Positions 26,201 to 49,528 are shown, counted from the first letter of the stretch. The stretch: 64,000 nucleotides of DNA from Monomorium pharaonis (GCF_013373865.1 NC_050474.1:7758061-7822060); one strand, 5' to 3'. Notes: generated by a model not told the origin, from the letters alone. Translations and numbers: made by a program.

Positions 26201-26881
26201 ATTTGAAAAATTAATTAAGGATACTCAAGTAAATAATATTCTCAAGAATTCTTTTTAGAGAAGTTAATTTCTAAGATTGATAATGTTTGAAAATGGCATT
26301 ATATTTATTAAAAGATTTAAATCTTCAGACAAAATACATTTCTGAGAAAAATTAACGTAACATAATTAATGTTTAAAAAATTTCTTTGTTTATCTTCTAA
26401 AACTGTGTGATTCTGTTTAAAGCACACTGAATACATAAATAAATACCTCCAAAATATAATTCTGTATAATAAACATTTCTTATAGTAATTTTTTATTCCG
26501 TGACTGTAACGATTAGCCCTTGGATCGGTATCGAGTCCAAGACGTGGCCTCGGCTCGAAGAAGTGAAGCGAAAAGAATCGGAGGACGATGGCGAGGACGC
26601 TCGTTCTCACGAGTTCAGAATGTGAAACTGGTCAGATAAAGATACACACGCGCTTTTATATTGGGCAATATTAATGCCGAGTTAATCGTTAGTTTCAGCT
26701 CACGGCGATAAACAATGCAAAATACGAAAATGGTCGGCTCTGTCACAATATGTTTTACCTAAGACTCGTTGATTTCTCGATTTGCCGAATGCATTGTGCC
26801 GATTAGAATTTATCAATCCAAAACTCATTTTTTATATCCGAAAGAGGTTACGCTATAATATTTAATGACATTGATAACGAT
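23290..26881. other. AT-rich intergenic DNA
   Basis: Very AT-rich with no recognisable gene. A small AATAGTT tandem repeat lies at 24222-24250. A GC-richer patch at 26500-26640 includes a minus-strand frame with a hydrophobic start, but that frame opens only with GTG and has no support. Confidence 0.5.
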
Positions 26882-27432
26882 TTAAGGATGTATCGGACTG
26901 AAGTTTAAAATGGTACAAAGTTGCTAAAAATTTGTGAAATTGTTCTTTTAGTTTCCCTAATGTACTGCAAAAAATTGAAAACGCATCCACTAAACAGTTG
27001 CTGAGTTATAACTATTTTAATTTTCACTGATTTTACATAGTATTCTTTTCTATCTTATGGAAAAAGACGATCTTGATGGATAAAATAGCTAAAAAAATAT
27101 AGAAGAAATAGTACCAGTGTTTTGAATTTTTTTGTACATCTAGTATATGAATAGATAAAAATATCTGCCAAGTTTCACGTGTCTTCACTACACCGTTTTA
27201 AAGAAATAAAATATAACTTGAGATAATTGTACATTTTCACTGTCAAAAGTTTAAACTCATAAGTGAAAAAAATCGCAAATACGTGACAAATACCTTTGTA
27301 AGAGTAAAAATAAGACTCCAACTATCGTTCAAGTTTCTTACATCTAGATTTACTATGCGTTAGGCGTAGATATTTAAGTATTTCAAATTTCATGCACTTT
27401 TGTCTAAGATTGTATGTCCAATACATTCTTAA
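26882..27432. mobile_element. TTAA-flanked MITE (piggyBac-type candidate)
   Basis: A 551-bp element bounded by TTAA on both sides. The ends are similar and inverted: TTAAGGATGTATCGGAC on the left, and TTAAGAATGTATTGGAC read from the right. TTAA is the target duplicated by piggyBac transposases. No open frame of note, so it would be non-autonomous. Its ends differ from those of the piggyBac remnant at 30659, so it belongs to another family. Confidence 0.6.
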
Positions 27433-29577
27433 GGCAAGGCAATCTTGCACGAGGCAAATGTTATGCTAGGTCCAAGGGATTATTTTGACAAACGAAACGT
27501 CTTGCTTTGTCCTCTGATTAGTTTTTAAATAGAGAAAGTTATAATATAATAATTATGAATGCAAAGAAAATTGGATACAAAACAAAATTTAGAGAGATTT
27601 AAAGCATTTATATACACACAAAAATATGTATTTAAAATAATGATAAAATTGTTCTGTTATAAAAACACTGCCAGTACTAAAAAGTCTATATAGTTCACGT
27701 TACATATATTATAGATTTTTAGTCGGAATACGGTCAAAAGTAATCTACTTGATAAAACCTACTGACATTCATAGAGATAATAATACAGGCATTTTCAGTC
27801 GAAACAATCGACTGAAGAGCATGAAATTTATGAAGAATACGACTTATCGCGTGGAAATAAATATTTATGACAACGTGACACGCTACAAACAGGACGAGCC
27901 GAGGATTCGAGCGGCAGGATCCGAATTTGTCGGAGAACGCAGGAGCGCGAGATCAGATGTTGTTCACGCAGTGGGGAAGTTGCATAAAAGATAACGTGTC
28001 TCGCTCACGGAAGTCAGTCGATTGGGAAGCGGTTACGGATCGTAGCTGCGAGGAACGTCCGTGAAACCTCTGACTTCAAAACCGCAAGAGATCGAATTGT
28101 ACCGCAAAACCGTGAAAGAATTGACGAATCGACATGCTGCGCCTGTAAGTATCCCGTTAATTCATTAACATAACTCTTCACGAGAGTAAACTCGATGATT
28201 TGATAACTCCGGGAATTGATGTCGCAACTAGATACGTATACTAATTTGTTATTTGAAAAGATTTCAGTTCTTTCATATTTTATGTGCAATAATTCTGGAA
28301 GAATTTTACACAATATCACGTGAAATGTGTTGCAACAGAAATGTTTTTAAACTATCACATACAGTAAATTTGAAAACGTATATTCAGAAAAAGCAGAACA
28401 AAAAAAGTTACGACAACAAAATAATTCCAAAATAATTATTTAAAAATTACTTTTTTTAATCAATCACGATTTATTATTATATCATTTTGTTATTGTAACT
28501 TATTGTTCTATTATACTTAAGTACGATTTGTGATTATATCAGAACAACATATTGATACAATTGTATGTGTTTTGTATAATTGTCTGCAGCATGGCAATAA
28601 CCATACTAATCGATTAAATAGTCTAACAGTAATATCAAATAGCAAACAGCATTTGTTTTAATGTTTTAATTCCCTTATATTTTTGTTTAATTTAGAAAAT
28701 TTTGTTTTGAATTTTTCAAAGAGGACAGTTGATGAATTTTATCCAAATATTTAATCTAAATTCTTATTTTAGGTAGCAAGATATATACAAAATAATATGC
28801 AACTAAAATATTATCTTTTATTTATGCACATATATATAATATATACATATTGTAAATTTTTAATTAAACATTCAGAAATCATATTTACATTTATTAATCA
28901 GATTGCAATACTAAATAAACATACAAATTATTGTAATTTTTTAGATTTTGCAATTATCTAAATATAATAAATTTAAGTATTATTTTTCTGAAGTACTTTA
29001 AATTTTTTAAAATTAAGATAAAATATTTAAAAATAACATTTAAATTTATTATATTCAAAGAATTTCTTATACACAATCAGTAATATTTCAAAAATTGTAG
29101 GTTTATTGAATAACCTTTCAGCATTTTTTAAAATAAAATTTTAAAAGCAAAACTGAACACTTTATTATTCCAAATTCTATCTCAGAAATATTGCAGACAT
29201 ATCTCGTAGCTTTCATGAAATGTTTCACTTTTTAGTTAAACTATTTATAAAATATTTATAAAAAATTTTGGTGCTGTATGAGAAGGAACAGTTGACATTG
29301 ACATAATATTACAATAAGTGATAATTTAAAAAATCAGTAATGGTATAAAGTATAAAGAAAGATAAACTGTAGAATACCGTTATACTTTTCTATGTTTAGC
29401 TTTTCTATATTTTAATTATAATAAGAAATAATTTATAATATAAAATAAATTTTTGTCAATATTTTCGCAAAATATTTATTTAACGCCGTTTAATTATTTC
29501 GCGAGGTGTAGCAAATCATCCGATCACTTCCGACATAATCATATTACATGCCCGGTGTATTGTAACCGGCATTCACA
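27433..29577. other. Intergenic with a GC-richer patch
   Basis: AT-rich DNA; 27890-28150 is less AT-rich and could be an unrecognised 5' region, but neither strand gives a recognisable protein. Nothing else is seen. Confidence 0.4.
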
Positions 29578-29767
29578 CACTAAAAAAAAAATTTGGTTGA
29601 ATTAACTGGAATGTGAACTAACGGTTCGGATTCTAGTTGAATCTACCAAATTTCTAATTAATTTAACAAAATTTCTTGTTGAATTAATTGGAAATCTGGT
29701 CAGATCAACTAGAAATCTGAACCGTTAGTTCAATTCCAGTTAATTCAACAAGACTCTTTTTTTCAGT
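29578..29767. mobile_element. Hairpin MITE, CACTRAAAAAAA ends
   Basis: Palindrome of about 190 bp. GTTGAATTAACTGGAA, GAACTAACGGTTC and CTAGTTGA on the left arm all return inverted on the right arm. Outer ends read CACTAAAAAAA and, from the other side, CACTGAAAAAAA. No coding capacity. Confidence 0.8.
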
Positions 29768-30338
29768 GCGTCAAATATATCCGGACATTAAATATATGCG
29801 ACGACGACATTCATGATCTAACGAGTTAATACGCCGGACGAATGGCACTTCGCGCTTGGACGAGACTTTCAAATTATTGTTCGACCTCGCGATGTTATTT
29901 AGCACCGTGTTGTATTCCGCCGAGCAATGTCGCGTCCGAAGTTATATTGTTTATCAAACTCGTATTCAAACTCGTATTTTCAATTCGGTTCATACACAAA
30001 GGTGGAATAATATTATAAAAAAGAATAAAATTGTTCTTGGTATCAATTAATCTTAGGAAATTTTTAATTTTACCTGCTCTTACAAAGTAAAACCAAAACA
30101 TCGATCATTAGTTACATGTAGTGCGAATGCGCTAGAATAGGAATTGTCAAAATCGTGAATTGATCGCAAATCGGTGAATCGCAAAAAATTTTTCAGCAAT
30201 TGTAAGGAAATCAAAATTAGAAATAACCGAGATAATCAAGCATGTCAAAGCAAAATTGTGCAAACTGCTTATAATTAACTTACCTTCAACATTTTGGAAT
30301 ATATTATCGATATTAAAACAACATGGATATTTGCTATT

Positions 30339-30440
30339 TTATCAAACATTACATATTATTATAATAATATGTAATATACATTACATATTATTATAATTAC
30401 ATATTATTATATACAATTACATATTACATATTATACAGAT
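30339..30440. repeat. ACATATTATTATA tandem repeats
   Basis: Imperfect short tandem repeats built on TTACATATTA words, partly palindromic. Low complexity. Confidence 0.6.
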
Positions 30441-30658
30441 GAAATCTCTCATAAAACAAATTTTCGTGATAACTATTTTGTTTGATTTAAACATGCTTGA
30501 TTATTTATGATTTTTTTATCTCTTACAAGAGCAATCGCATATAGGTATATGTCTCATTTCACCCTTTTCTCATTTTTGTAAATATTTCTTTGACATTTAA
30601 TTGCTAATGTGTAATATATTGATATAATTAATACTTCTGAAGATTTAAACTATTATTT

Positions 30659-31908
30659 TTAACCCTCCGCCGGTAATTCCTTTTTTATAGCACCGTCGGC
30701 AATCTGGATCTTTTATGGCCAGACCGTTTTATTTATATATTTTGTTATCAGATAAATCTGAAAAAATTCTTATATCTTCCAGCATTCTAGAACATTATCT
30801 ATAACAGTTTGTTTTTCATTTTATTAAATTGTAATTTTTCCACAGTGAGTTAAACAATGATTTTAAAAAATACAAAAATAGTAAAAAATATTTCAGCCAT
30901 AAATAAATATTAAGAAAAAATATTTTGCAAGTATATAGTATCACGATAGACCTTAAAAAAAATAGTTTGACTGTCGCAGTTTCAAAAAGTATAATTATTT
31001 TAAATATTGAATTTTAAAGGTAGCCGAGTATACGATAATAGGAGAAAAAACGAAGTTTGATGCTATATTCTTGTTTTATTGTAAAAATAAAAATATTTTC
31101 AGTTACATTACAAGTAAATGATTTATATTATAAAAAATTAAAAATTATTAAATTGTGCACAATCGTGACAAAAATAAGTAACGATGTTCCTCGCAAACTA
31201 TTTTTTTGCATTTAGCGCAACAGAACAAGGTTTTTTTAATCCTTTTTTAATGGGCAAAATGAACAATGCTTGCGTTTCTTCAATTTATCATACCGCTGCT
31301 CGGCTCATTCTCTTCTTTGCCTAAAATCTTTTTAATATTTGCCTTAACGCTGTAACGAAGACTTGATATCTGAAGACGTTTTTCCAGATGCGGGCGTTAA
31401 GAGCAAAAACCAACTTTAAATAAGTGCACCGACTAATGGGTTGATTAATATTTAGGTGATATATTATCCCAAAATTGATACCACATTGATCTAGCATTCC
31501 GAAAAAAGTCTTAATGACCCGTGCTTACAAATCCTGCTTACAGAATAATTTTTACATAACTGGTCAAAAGTATCAGTTCCACTCTTTGTCTCGTTGTAGA
31601 ATGAAATAATTTCTGGCTTTTTAAAATCTTTATTTGGTTTAGCAAATTTATGTAGAGTAGACAACAATAAACTTTGTTTTTTTCTTTTCGGACAGATAAA
31701 AGTGTCCACCGGCAAACTTTCTTTCGTTACTGTTCTGTGTTCAACTGCTAAACACGAGCGCTACTTTGCTACTGAAACCCTAGTACCTTTACATTTTTTT
31801 ACGTAAAAGTCCCAAGACTAGTTGCAACTTTTAAAGTTTAAAAAATACATCACTTACTATAAAACAGGCCTGTGCCATAAAAGACTCAGATTGCCGGCAG
31901 AGGATTAA
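30659..31908 (-). mobile_element. Decayed piggyBac transposon
   Basis: Bounded by TTAA at 30659-30662 and 31905-31908. Inverted ends: CCCTCCGCCGGTAATTCC on the left and CCTCTGCCGGCAATCTGAG read from the right, both followed by TCTTTTATGGC-like words about 30 bases in. At 1250 bp it is far shorter than an autonomous element, so internal sequence has been lost. The minus strand carries the 3' part of a transposase (listed separately). The CCYTCYGCCGG ends and TTAA target are hallmarks of the piggyBac superfamily. Confidence 0.88.
31170..31840 (-). pseudogene. piggyBac transposase, 3' fragment, broken
   Basis: Minus-strand frame at 31491-31715 contains LLLSTLHKFAKPNKDFKKP, then IISFYNETKSGTDTFDQLCK and NYSVSR. 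This matches the conserved piggyBac core KPxxIxxYNxxKxGVDxxDQ followed by YSxxR. Past the stop, other frames resemble the downstream FF-x-MLDQCGIN stretch (about 31450-31510) and the C-terminal cysteine-rich RING-like domain (KHCSFCPLKKD and AKCKKIVCEEH words near 31180-31290), so frameshifts have split it. The N-terminal DNA-binding part and most of the DDD core are missing. It cannot encode an active enzyme. Confidence 0.8.
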
Positions 31909-32775
31909 TAATATTTTAATCAATAAAACAATACACATTTAGCTATAAACAAAGTAAAACCGACAACGTGATTTTGTGAATTAATAGAACTAAATTAATA
32001 AAGTCAGATAGCTGTAAATTTATACAAATGTTAAGTACATTTTAATATATAATTTATTTTGAATTAGTCACGTGTTCTTTTTAAGCCTTGAATATAAAAA
32101 CGGAAAATGTTTCTTATTAAAAAAAAAATACTTATTGTGTGTAAGTAATAAAACTTTTTATAACAATTACTTTTTTATAATATAATAAAAACAGTTCTTA
32201 TATATAAAGAAGAAAAGTGAATAAGAAAATGCAATATGACATAAATTCATTACGTGTCTTTTCATTTTCTTTTATAATTTTATACACAAGATATTATATT
32301 TTCATGTTCTTTAGATCGCTAACCCAGTTTATAAATTTTAAGTTAAATTTTACAAGTCAGAACTAATGTATTCATTATGATGGACCTATTTCTTTAACAA
32401 TATTAGTTTTAATTTTTTTTAAGTTTTTAGAATTTTTTTTAAATTACCAATTACACATAAATATGCAGTGTTTAAAAAATTTTTTTAATTTTAAAAAGTG
32501 AATAAAAAACAACTTTATTGTTCAATATACAATGTTCTCTTACATATTAAAAATAAAAAATAATTGTTTTCCAATTTTATTGTAAATTATTTTACAATTT
32601 AAAATGTTTTAATATTTTTAGACATATATTTGTATAAAAATATAAAATAAAATGCATGACTTAAAAAAAGAAATCACTCAAATTAAAATTATTAAGTCTT
32701 TAACAATTTATTTGGATTTTATACCACATCCACTATTTTAAATTTTTTAAACTCGATCTCTGCAAATTCATAATA

Positions 32776-33380
32776 ACCAAGAAAATTTTAAAATTAAAAA
32801 AGTAATTAAGGCGATGCTGGACTGCCTCTCAAACTTGATCGAGGTCGATAATGTAGAGTCATTCATGCACATCATTAATGAGATTTCGTATATATCTCTT
32901 TTATAAATTTGGAAATTCTTTTCCAGAATTAAAGTACACATATTAATATCCATCTGTGAATTGGACTTTATATCGAGGACAACATTTTTTTTTTTATTGC
33001 TCTATTTATCAACTTTTTACGCGTATATAACCTAAATTTTTGTTTTATAAATTCGTCTCAATTAGGCACTAAAATCTAATTTTCGAAACTCGACACTGTT
33101 TGTTCTCGTCGTCTACTAGTCTGTGAATACGAATTTCGTAGGTACAAACTGTAGATTTTTTATATTAAGCAAACATTGTTATGATGTGACAGCAAATTTA
33201 CAATTTTTTCACGTTTTTGGAGGAAATTCCACTCCACAGACTGATAGCAATGCGTATTCTTTTATTCTGGAGAAGGATTTCCAAATCTATAAAAGAAATA
33301 AAAAGATATTGTTAAACAAAAATTACTATCTTTTTGTTGGTAAAACAGACAACTCCAGCATCCCCTTAATAACGTAAAAA
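32776..33380. repeat. Inverted pair of coding-like segments
   Basis: Segment 32776-32965 read on the minus strand and segment 33220-33380 read on the plus strand encode related peptides: LILEKNFQIYKR versus FILEKDFQIYKR, and SSIALIT versus SSIPLIT. In the shared core several nucleotide differences are silent (GAA/GAG, ATT/ATC), suggesting both descend from a real coding sequence. I do not recognise the protein. The pair lies just upstream of the ACE-like gene. Confidence 0.4.
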
Positions 33381-33511
33381 ATTTGTCAGTTAGATTGCAT
33401 CGAATATTTTTAATTTCTAAAATTTGACTTGAGATTCAGGATCAGTGATTTAAAATATATATATAAATATAAATGTTAATAAAAATATTAATAAATAGTA
33501 ATAGAAAAAAT

Positions 33512-36310
33512 ATGCATTTGTAAGGATTAATTATTCAAATTAATTTAAAATGTAACAAGTTAAATTTCTTTAAATTTTGTAAAATAATTAATAATAAGAT
33601 TGATAAAATATATTTGTATTGCCAGAATCTTGGTAGCAGCAGTTGTAACTCTGGTGACAGCCAAGCCATCAACGGAAAATGCAGTGAAGCTTAATACAAA
33701 TCAACAAGCTACGGACAATCTAAAAAACGCTCAAGAATTCCTGAAACGTGTCGACGCACTTAATGCAGAATGGAGTAACAAACAAAGCATCACTGGATGG
33801 GATTATGCATCAAATTTGACAGATGAAAATCTGAAAGAAAAGCTAAAAGTGTCTGCGGAGGCAGCACGTGTTTCCAAACAGATTGCTGAAGAAGTGAATG
33901 CTTTCCCTTGGAGAGACTTGGAAGATGAGTCTCTTAAGAGGCAGTTCAAGAAGCTCGGTGTACTTGGTGCCGCCGCTCTCCCTGAAGACGTAAAAATATG
34001 CGAAAAGATTTATATTAATCATAATTAATAATTATTATTAAATATTCCATGAAAAAATTGGCGAAAAAGAATAAATTGGAATTAATTTTGAGAAACTGGA
34101 AAACATCTAGTTTAAAAAAATGGAATGTTTTCTATTTTTTTCTCAATAATTTTTAAAAATTTGCTACTAAACAAATATTAATTGATCAAAATTACATTCA
34201 TAAGTTAAATTAATAAATCACTACTGAGTGATATACGCAATTACAGAGCTTCGAGGAGTTCGAGACAACCATCAGTAAGATGGAGAATATTTACAGCACC
34301 GCAAAGATCTGCGATTATAAGAACAAGAATAAGTGCGATCTCGCGCTCGAGCCAGAGATCACCGAGGCATTGATGAGCAGTCGTGATCCTGAGGAGTTAA
34401 AACACTTCTGGGTGGAATGGAGGAAAGCGTCGGGCGAGAAAGTAAAGTCTCTGTATCCTAAGTATGTTGAGCTAGCCAACACCGCGGCGAGACTGAATAA
34501 CTTCTCCGACTACGCAGCGTATTGGATGAAGGACTATGAAGCTGACGATTTTCCCGAGCAACTCGGTAAGCTCATCTGCAATCCGTGTTTGAACAATCAT
34601 ATAGAACAGCGAAATTTCTAACACACAGAATTCTCTTTTCAGAGACTCAATGGCAACAATTGAAGCCACTATACTTACAACTGCATGCCTACGTACGGCG
34701 CGAGCTCAGGAAGAAATACGGCGAAGATGTCGTCTCCAAAGACGGCCCGATCCCAGCGCATTTATTGGGCAATCCTTGGGCACAGACTTGGGCAAATATC
34801 GCAGACTTCACCGTACCGTTCCCGGGCAAAGAACTGCCGGATGTCACTGCCGCTCTAGTCAAACAAGGTAAGTTTACGTTTCAAATTTTTAAAGTACTAC
34901 CGTTAAATCAGCTCTATTCTCGACTGATTTTCTCCGCTTGTATAATTCTTGTAACGACATGTAATTTTTTTAACAGGTTACAATGCGACGAGCATGTTCC
35001 GTCTTGCCGAGAACTTTTTCACTTCGATCAACTTGACTGCCATGCCGGACTTTTTCTGGGAGAGATCAATTTTGACGAAGCAGGACGGCGTAGACATGAT
35101 TTGCCACGCGAGTGCGTGGGACTTCTACGACGGCAAGGATTTCAGGATCAAGCAGTGCACGCGCATTAACATGGAGGATCTGTTAACGGCGCATCACGAA
35201 ATGGGTCACATCGAGTATTATCTGCAATACAAGGACCAGCCTGCAGTTTTCAAGGAAGGCGCAAATCCAGGTTTTCATGAAGCGGTCGGTGATGTTATCT
35301 CGCTCAGTGCATCCACTCCTAGTCATCTTAAGAAGATTGGTCTACTGAAAGATGACTCAACTGACCGGGAGGCACTCCTCAATCACCTCTACGTAAAAAG
35401 TCTTGAGAAGATCGTATTTCTGCCGTTCGCTTATATGATGGACCGATGGCGTTGGAATGTATTCCAGGGAAAAGTCACGCCCGACAATTACAACTGTAAC
35501 TGGTCAGTGGTCTGAATGAACGAAAATCTATCTCCTCGTACTATTTCTTTTTCTATTTATTCTTCCGTCAAATAAAAATTTGATAAATCAAACTTCCAAA
35601 GAAATTAAATTTGAAAGATTTGAAGAATTTCTTTTATACTTTAAGGTGGTCACTCGCCGAGGAGTATCAGGGTATCGAACCTCCCGTGGATAGGACGGAA
35701 GAGGATTTTGATCCTGGCGCGAAATATCACATAATTGCAGACGTTGAATACATAAGATACTATGTGAGCTTCGTGATACAATTCCAGTTCCACAAGGCAT
35801 TGTGTATCAAGGCGAAAGAATACGATCCGAATAATCCAGATACCAAACTACTGAGTCAATGTGATATTTATGATAATAAGGATGCTGGAAATCTGCTAAA
35901 GTAAGTGTGACATGCAAATGTTATAGGTATACAATTTGGATATACAGACACTGATCGCATTTTTATTAGATCTATGTTGGAGTTGGGTTCTTCAAAACCA
36001 TGGCCAGACGCAATGGAGAAGATCTCAGGTCAGAGACAAATGGATGCGACTGGACTTTTGGAATACTTTAAGCCTCTGACTGATTGGTTAATCGAAGAAA
36101 ACAAGAAAACTAATGAATATATTGGATGGAAACCCTCTGACAAACGTACTTATCAAATATACATAAAATATTTCATGAAGCTTTATGCATATTTTATATA
36201 TTACATATATATTTTATATAAAATGTTTTTATGGCAACTCAGATATTATTTTAATTGCTTTTTTTATCGTTTTAGAATGTGTACAAACGAGAGGAGAACT
36301 TGTCAGCTAG
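33512..36310 (+). CDS. Ance: Angiotensin-converting-enzyme-like peptidyl-dipeptidase (complete)
   Basis: Secreted zinc dipeptidyl-carboxypeptidase of family M2. Coding exons by my reading: 33512-33519, 33626-33989, 34247-34565, 34643-34867, 34977-35502, 35646-35900, 35970-36145, 36276-36310; total 1908 bases, 635 residues, close to the length of Drosophila Ance. The zinc site is intact: HHEMGHIEYY with the third ligand Glu in GFHEAVGD. Other family marks are GPIPAHLLGNPWAQTW, HASAWDFY and WSLAEEYQGIEPP. No membrane anchor is seen; it ends KPSDKQCVQTRGELVS. The first coding exon is only 8 nt (ATGCATTT, then GTAAGG); joined to the next it gives the hydrophobic signal peptide MHLILVAAVVTLVTA. 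That exon is my inference, since the next exon has no ATG near its start. Single-domain form, as usual in insects; tail to tail with RFC1, 237 bp apart. Confidence 0.92.
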
Positions 36311-36547
36311 AGTTATTGGCGAGCATTTGGAATAAAATTCCTCATTAATAAGTAACAATAGAAAATATATTTTGAGACAAAAGCCAAGTATTGCGTTTTA
36401 TGATGCAATAAATATAATATACAAAATCATGCTACGATCAAATCAACGCTACTCCAATCAATTCGAAAAAGTGAACGTGATGGATTAATTTTATTGCGAG
36501 TTTTTTTAAATAAAATATGCATTCCTTATTTTAATGTAATATGTCTG

Positions 36548-47908
<11,361 letters not shown>

Positions 47909-48153
47909 TTTCCAATTTTCTTTTTTTTTTATTTCATCGAAACTCAATCCGTGTGTATATGCATCACTCGAAATTATATAGGTTTGTTTGGGTTACATGC
48001 TTCAACATATACTCCTAATTCAAAGAGTAAAGCCTTCGGCACACGATACAATTTTTCATGCTATCGCATCGACTATACGAGGCGTCTTAATACGTGTCCT
48101 GATTGGCTCAGACGATTTTGTCACCAATCGTAAGCCAACGAGGATACGTAGTA

Positions 48154-48290
48154 ATGGTATATCCACACAAACTTGCATAAGCGCATAACCATATGCATAA
48201 GAAATTCGATTGGTCTATTTTCTTATGTAAGTACTTGTAGACCAATCAATTTTTTTATATGCGCTTATGCAAGTTGTGTGGATATACCAT
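48154..48290. mobile_element. Hairpin MITE upstream of RFC1
   Basis: ATGGTATATCCACACAAACT at the left returns inverted as TTGTGTGGATATACCAT at the right, with inner arms TGCATAAGCGCATA and TATGCGCTTATGCA, and ATTCGATTGGTCTA against TAGACCAATCAAT. About 137 bp. The sequence outside it (GACTATACGAGGCGTCTTA at 48069, TAAGACGCTCGTATACG at 48291) is also inverted, so it may sit in a larger hairpin. Confidence 0.8.
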
Positions 48291-48388
48291 AAGACGCTCG
48301 TATACGATCTAGCCATCGACATATAGAATGGACTGAGCATTGCGATAGGTTAGCGCGCGTCTGCTTTAGAGTGAGAGGTACTACACCT

Positions 48389-48744
48389 GGGGCTCGATTC
48401 TTGAATTTATTCGCAAGAGAAACGTATTTGCAAATTTTGTTCTTACAGAAAAGTTAGAAATTTATTGGCTATCGTATGGCTATTAACCAATAAACTTACA
48501 ACTTTCTGTTAGAGCGAGTATTTGCGTATACGTTTCTCTTGCGAATGACTTCAAGAATCGAGCCCCTGGGGCTCGATTCTTGAATTCATTCGCAAGAAAA
48601 CGTATTCGCAAATTCTGTTCTTACAGAAAAGTTAGAAATTTATTGGCTATCGTATGGCTATTAACCAATAAACTTACAACTTTCTGTTAGAGCGAGTATT
48701 TGCGTATACGTTTCTCTTGCGATTGACTTCAAGAATCGGGCCCC
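48389..48744. mobile_element. Two adjacent hairpin MITEs (GGGGCTCGATTC family)
   Basis: Copies at 48389-48566 and 48568-48744 abut with one base between them. Each runs from GGGGCTCGATTCTTGAAT to its inverted counterpart, with inner arms AACCAATAAACTTACAACTT against GAAATTTATTGGCTAT-type sequence. Four more copies lie at 53205-53885. Non-coding. Confidence 0.88.
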
Positions 48745-48975
48745 TGAGGCCTATGTTTGTCTCTTTTGCAAGCTTCTGATTTGTTATTTCGTCCCCCTCC
48801 ATTCACGGAATTAAGCCCTAAGGAATTAACTAATTATATTCGATTATTCTTCTCATATTCGACTATAATTGATCAATTTCTTATGGCATAAGGCTTACTA
48901 CACCTATTGTAGATCCGGCCTAAAGGCCCTCACACATGAATTGACATAACCGTTACAGTAAGGGCCACCGCACAA

Positions 48976-49211
48976 AGGGCCACCGCACAAACTCTTCCAT
49001 AACGCGTTACGTTACGTTAAGTACTCCATACAAACCTAAGTTGTACTTAAAATTTAACTTAAATCAACGCACAAAGAAATCCTTAACGTAAGTTCTTACG
49101 TTAAGGATTTCTTTGTGCGTTGATTTAAGTTAAATTTTAAGTACAACTTAGGTTTGTATGGAGTACTTAACGTAACGTAACGCGTTATGGAAGAGTTTGT
49201 GCGGTGGCCCT
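48976..49211. mobile_element. Near-perfect 236-bp palindrome
   Basis: AGGGCCACCGCACAAACTCT on the left is matched base for base by its inverse on the right, and the two arms appear identical through to the centre (TTAACGTAAGTTCTTACGTT at about 49083). A 15-bp unit, AGGGCCACCGCACAA, is repeated directly at the left edge (48961-48990). A fresh hairpin MITE or a very recently formed palindrome. Confidence 0.88.
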
Positions 49212-49242
49212 GACGCGTCAAAACCTTATGTTATGGTTATGA

Positions 49243-49370
49243 CCTAGTTTACACCGAGCACTTGGTACGCGTATCAAATAGTAAATAACTAGTGAATGTG
49301 TTTAATCATTGGCTGATCAGCTTAAATTCACTACTTGATACGCGTACTAAGTGCTCGGTGTAAACTAGTA
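49243..49370. mobile_element. Hairpin MITE (CTAGTTTACA family), copy 1
   Basis: CTAGTTTACACCGAGCACTT returns inverted at the right end. The centre, AAATAGTAAATAACTAGTGA through GCTTAAATTCACTACTTGAT, is the same as in the copy at 49401, but the outer arms differ between the two copies. Confidence 0.85.
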
Positions 49371-49400
49371 GATAGACACGGGGGGTGTTTACGATAATGG

Positions 49401-49528
49401 CCTAGTTTACATCGTGCATTTGATACGCGTATCAAATAGTAAATAACTAGTGAATGTGTTTAATCATTGGCTGATCAGCTTAAATTCACTACTTGATACG
49501 CGTATCAAATGCACGATGTAAACTAGGC
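49401..49528. mobile_element. Hairpin MITE (CTAGTTTACA family), copy 2
   Basis: Runs from CCTAGTTTACATCGTGCATT to its inverted copy. Inserted in the left arm of the foldback element, as shown by the uninterrupted right arm at 53040-53090. Confidence 0.88.

Noticed and set aside
26317..26610. Minus-strand frame with a hydrophobic start resembling a signal peptide
   Set aside because: It opens only at GTG, has no ATG or splice support, and the rest is AT-rich and unlike any known protein.
33123..33377. Plus-strand frame as a possible first exon of the ACE-like gene
   Set aside because: It starts at GTG, ends in a stop, and its peptide has no resemblance to family M2; treated instead as part of the inverted coding-like pair.
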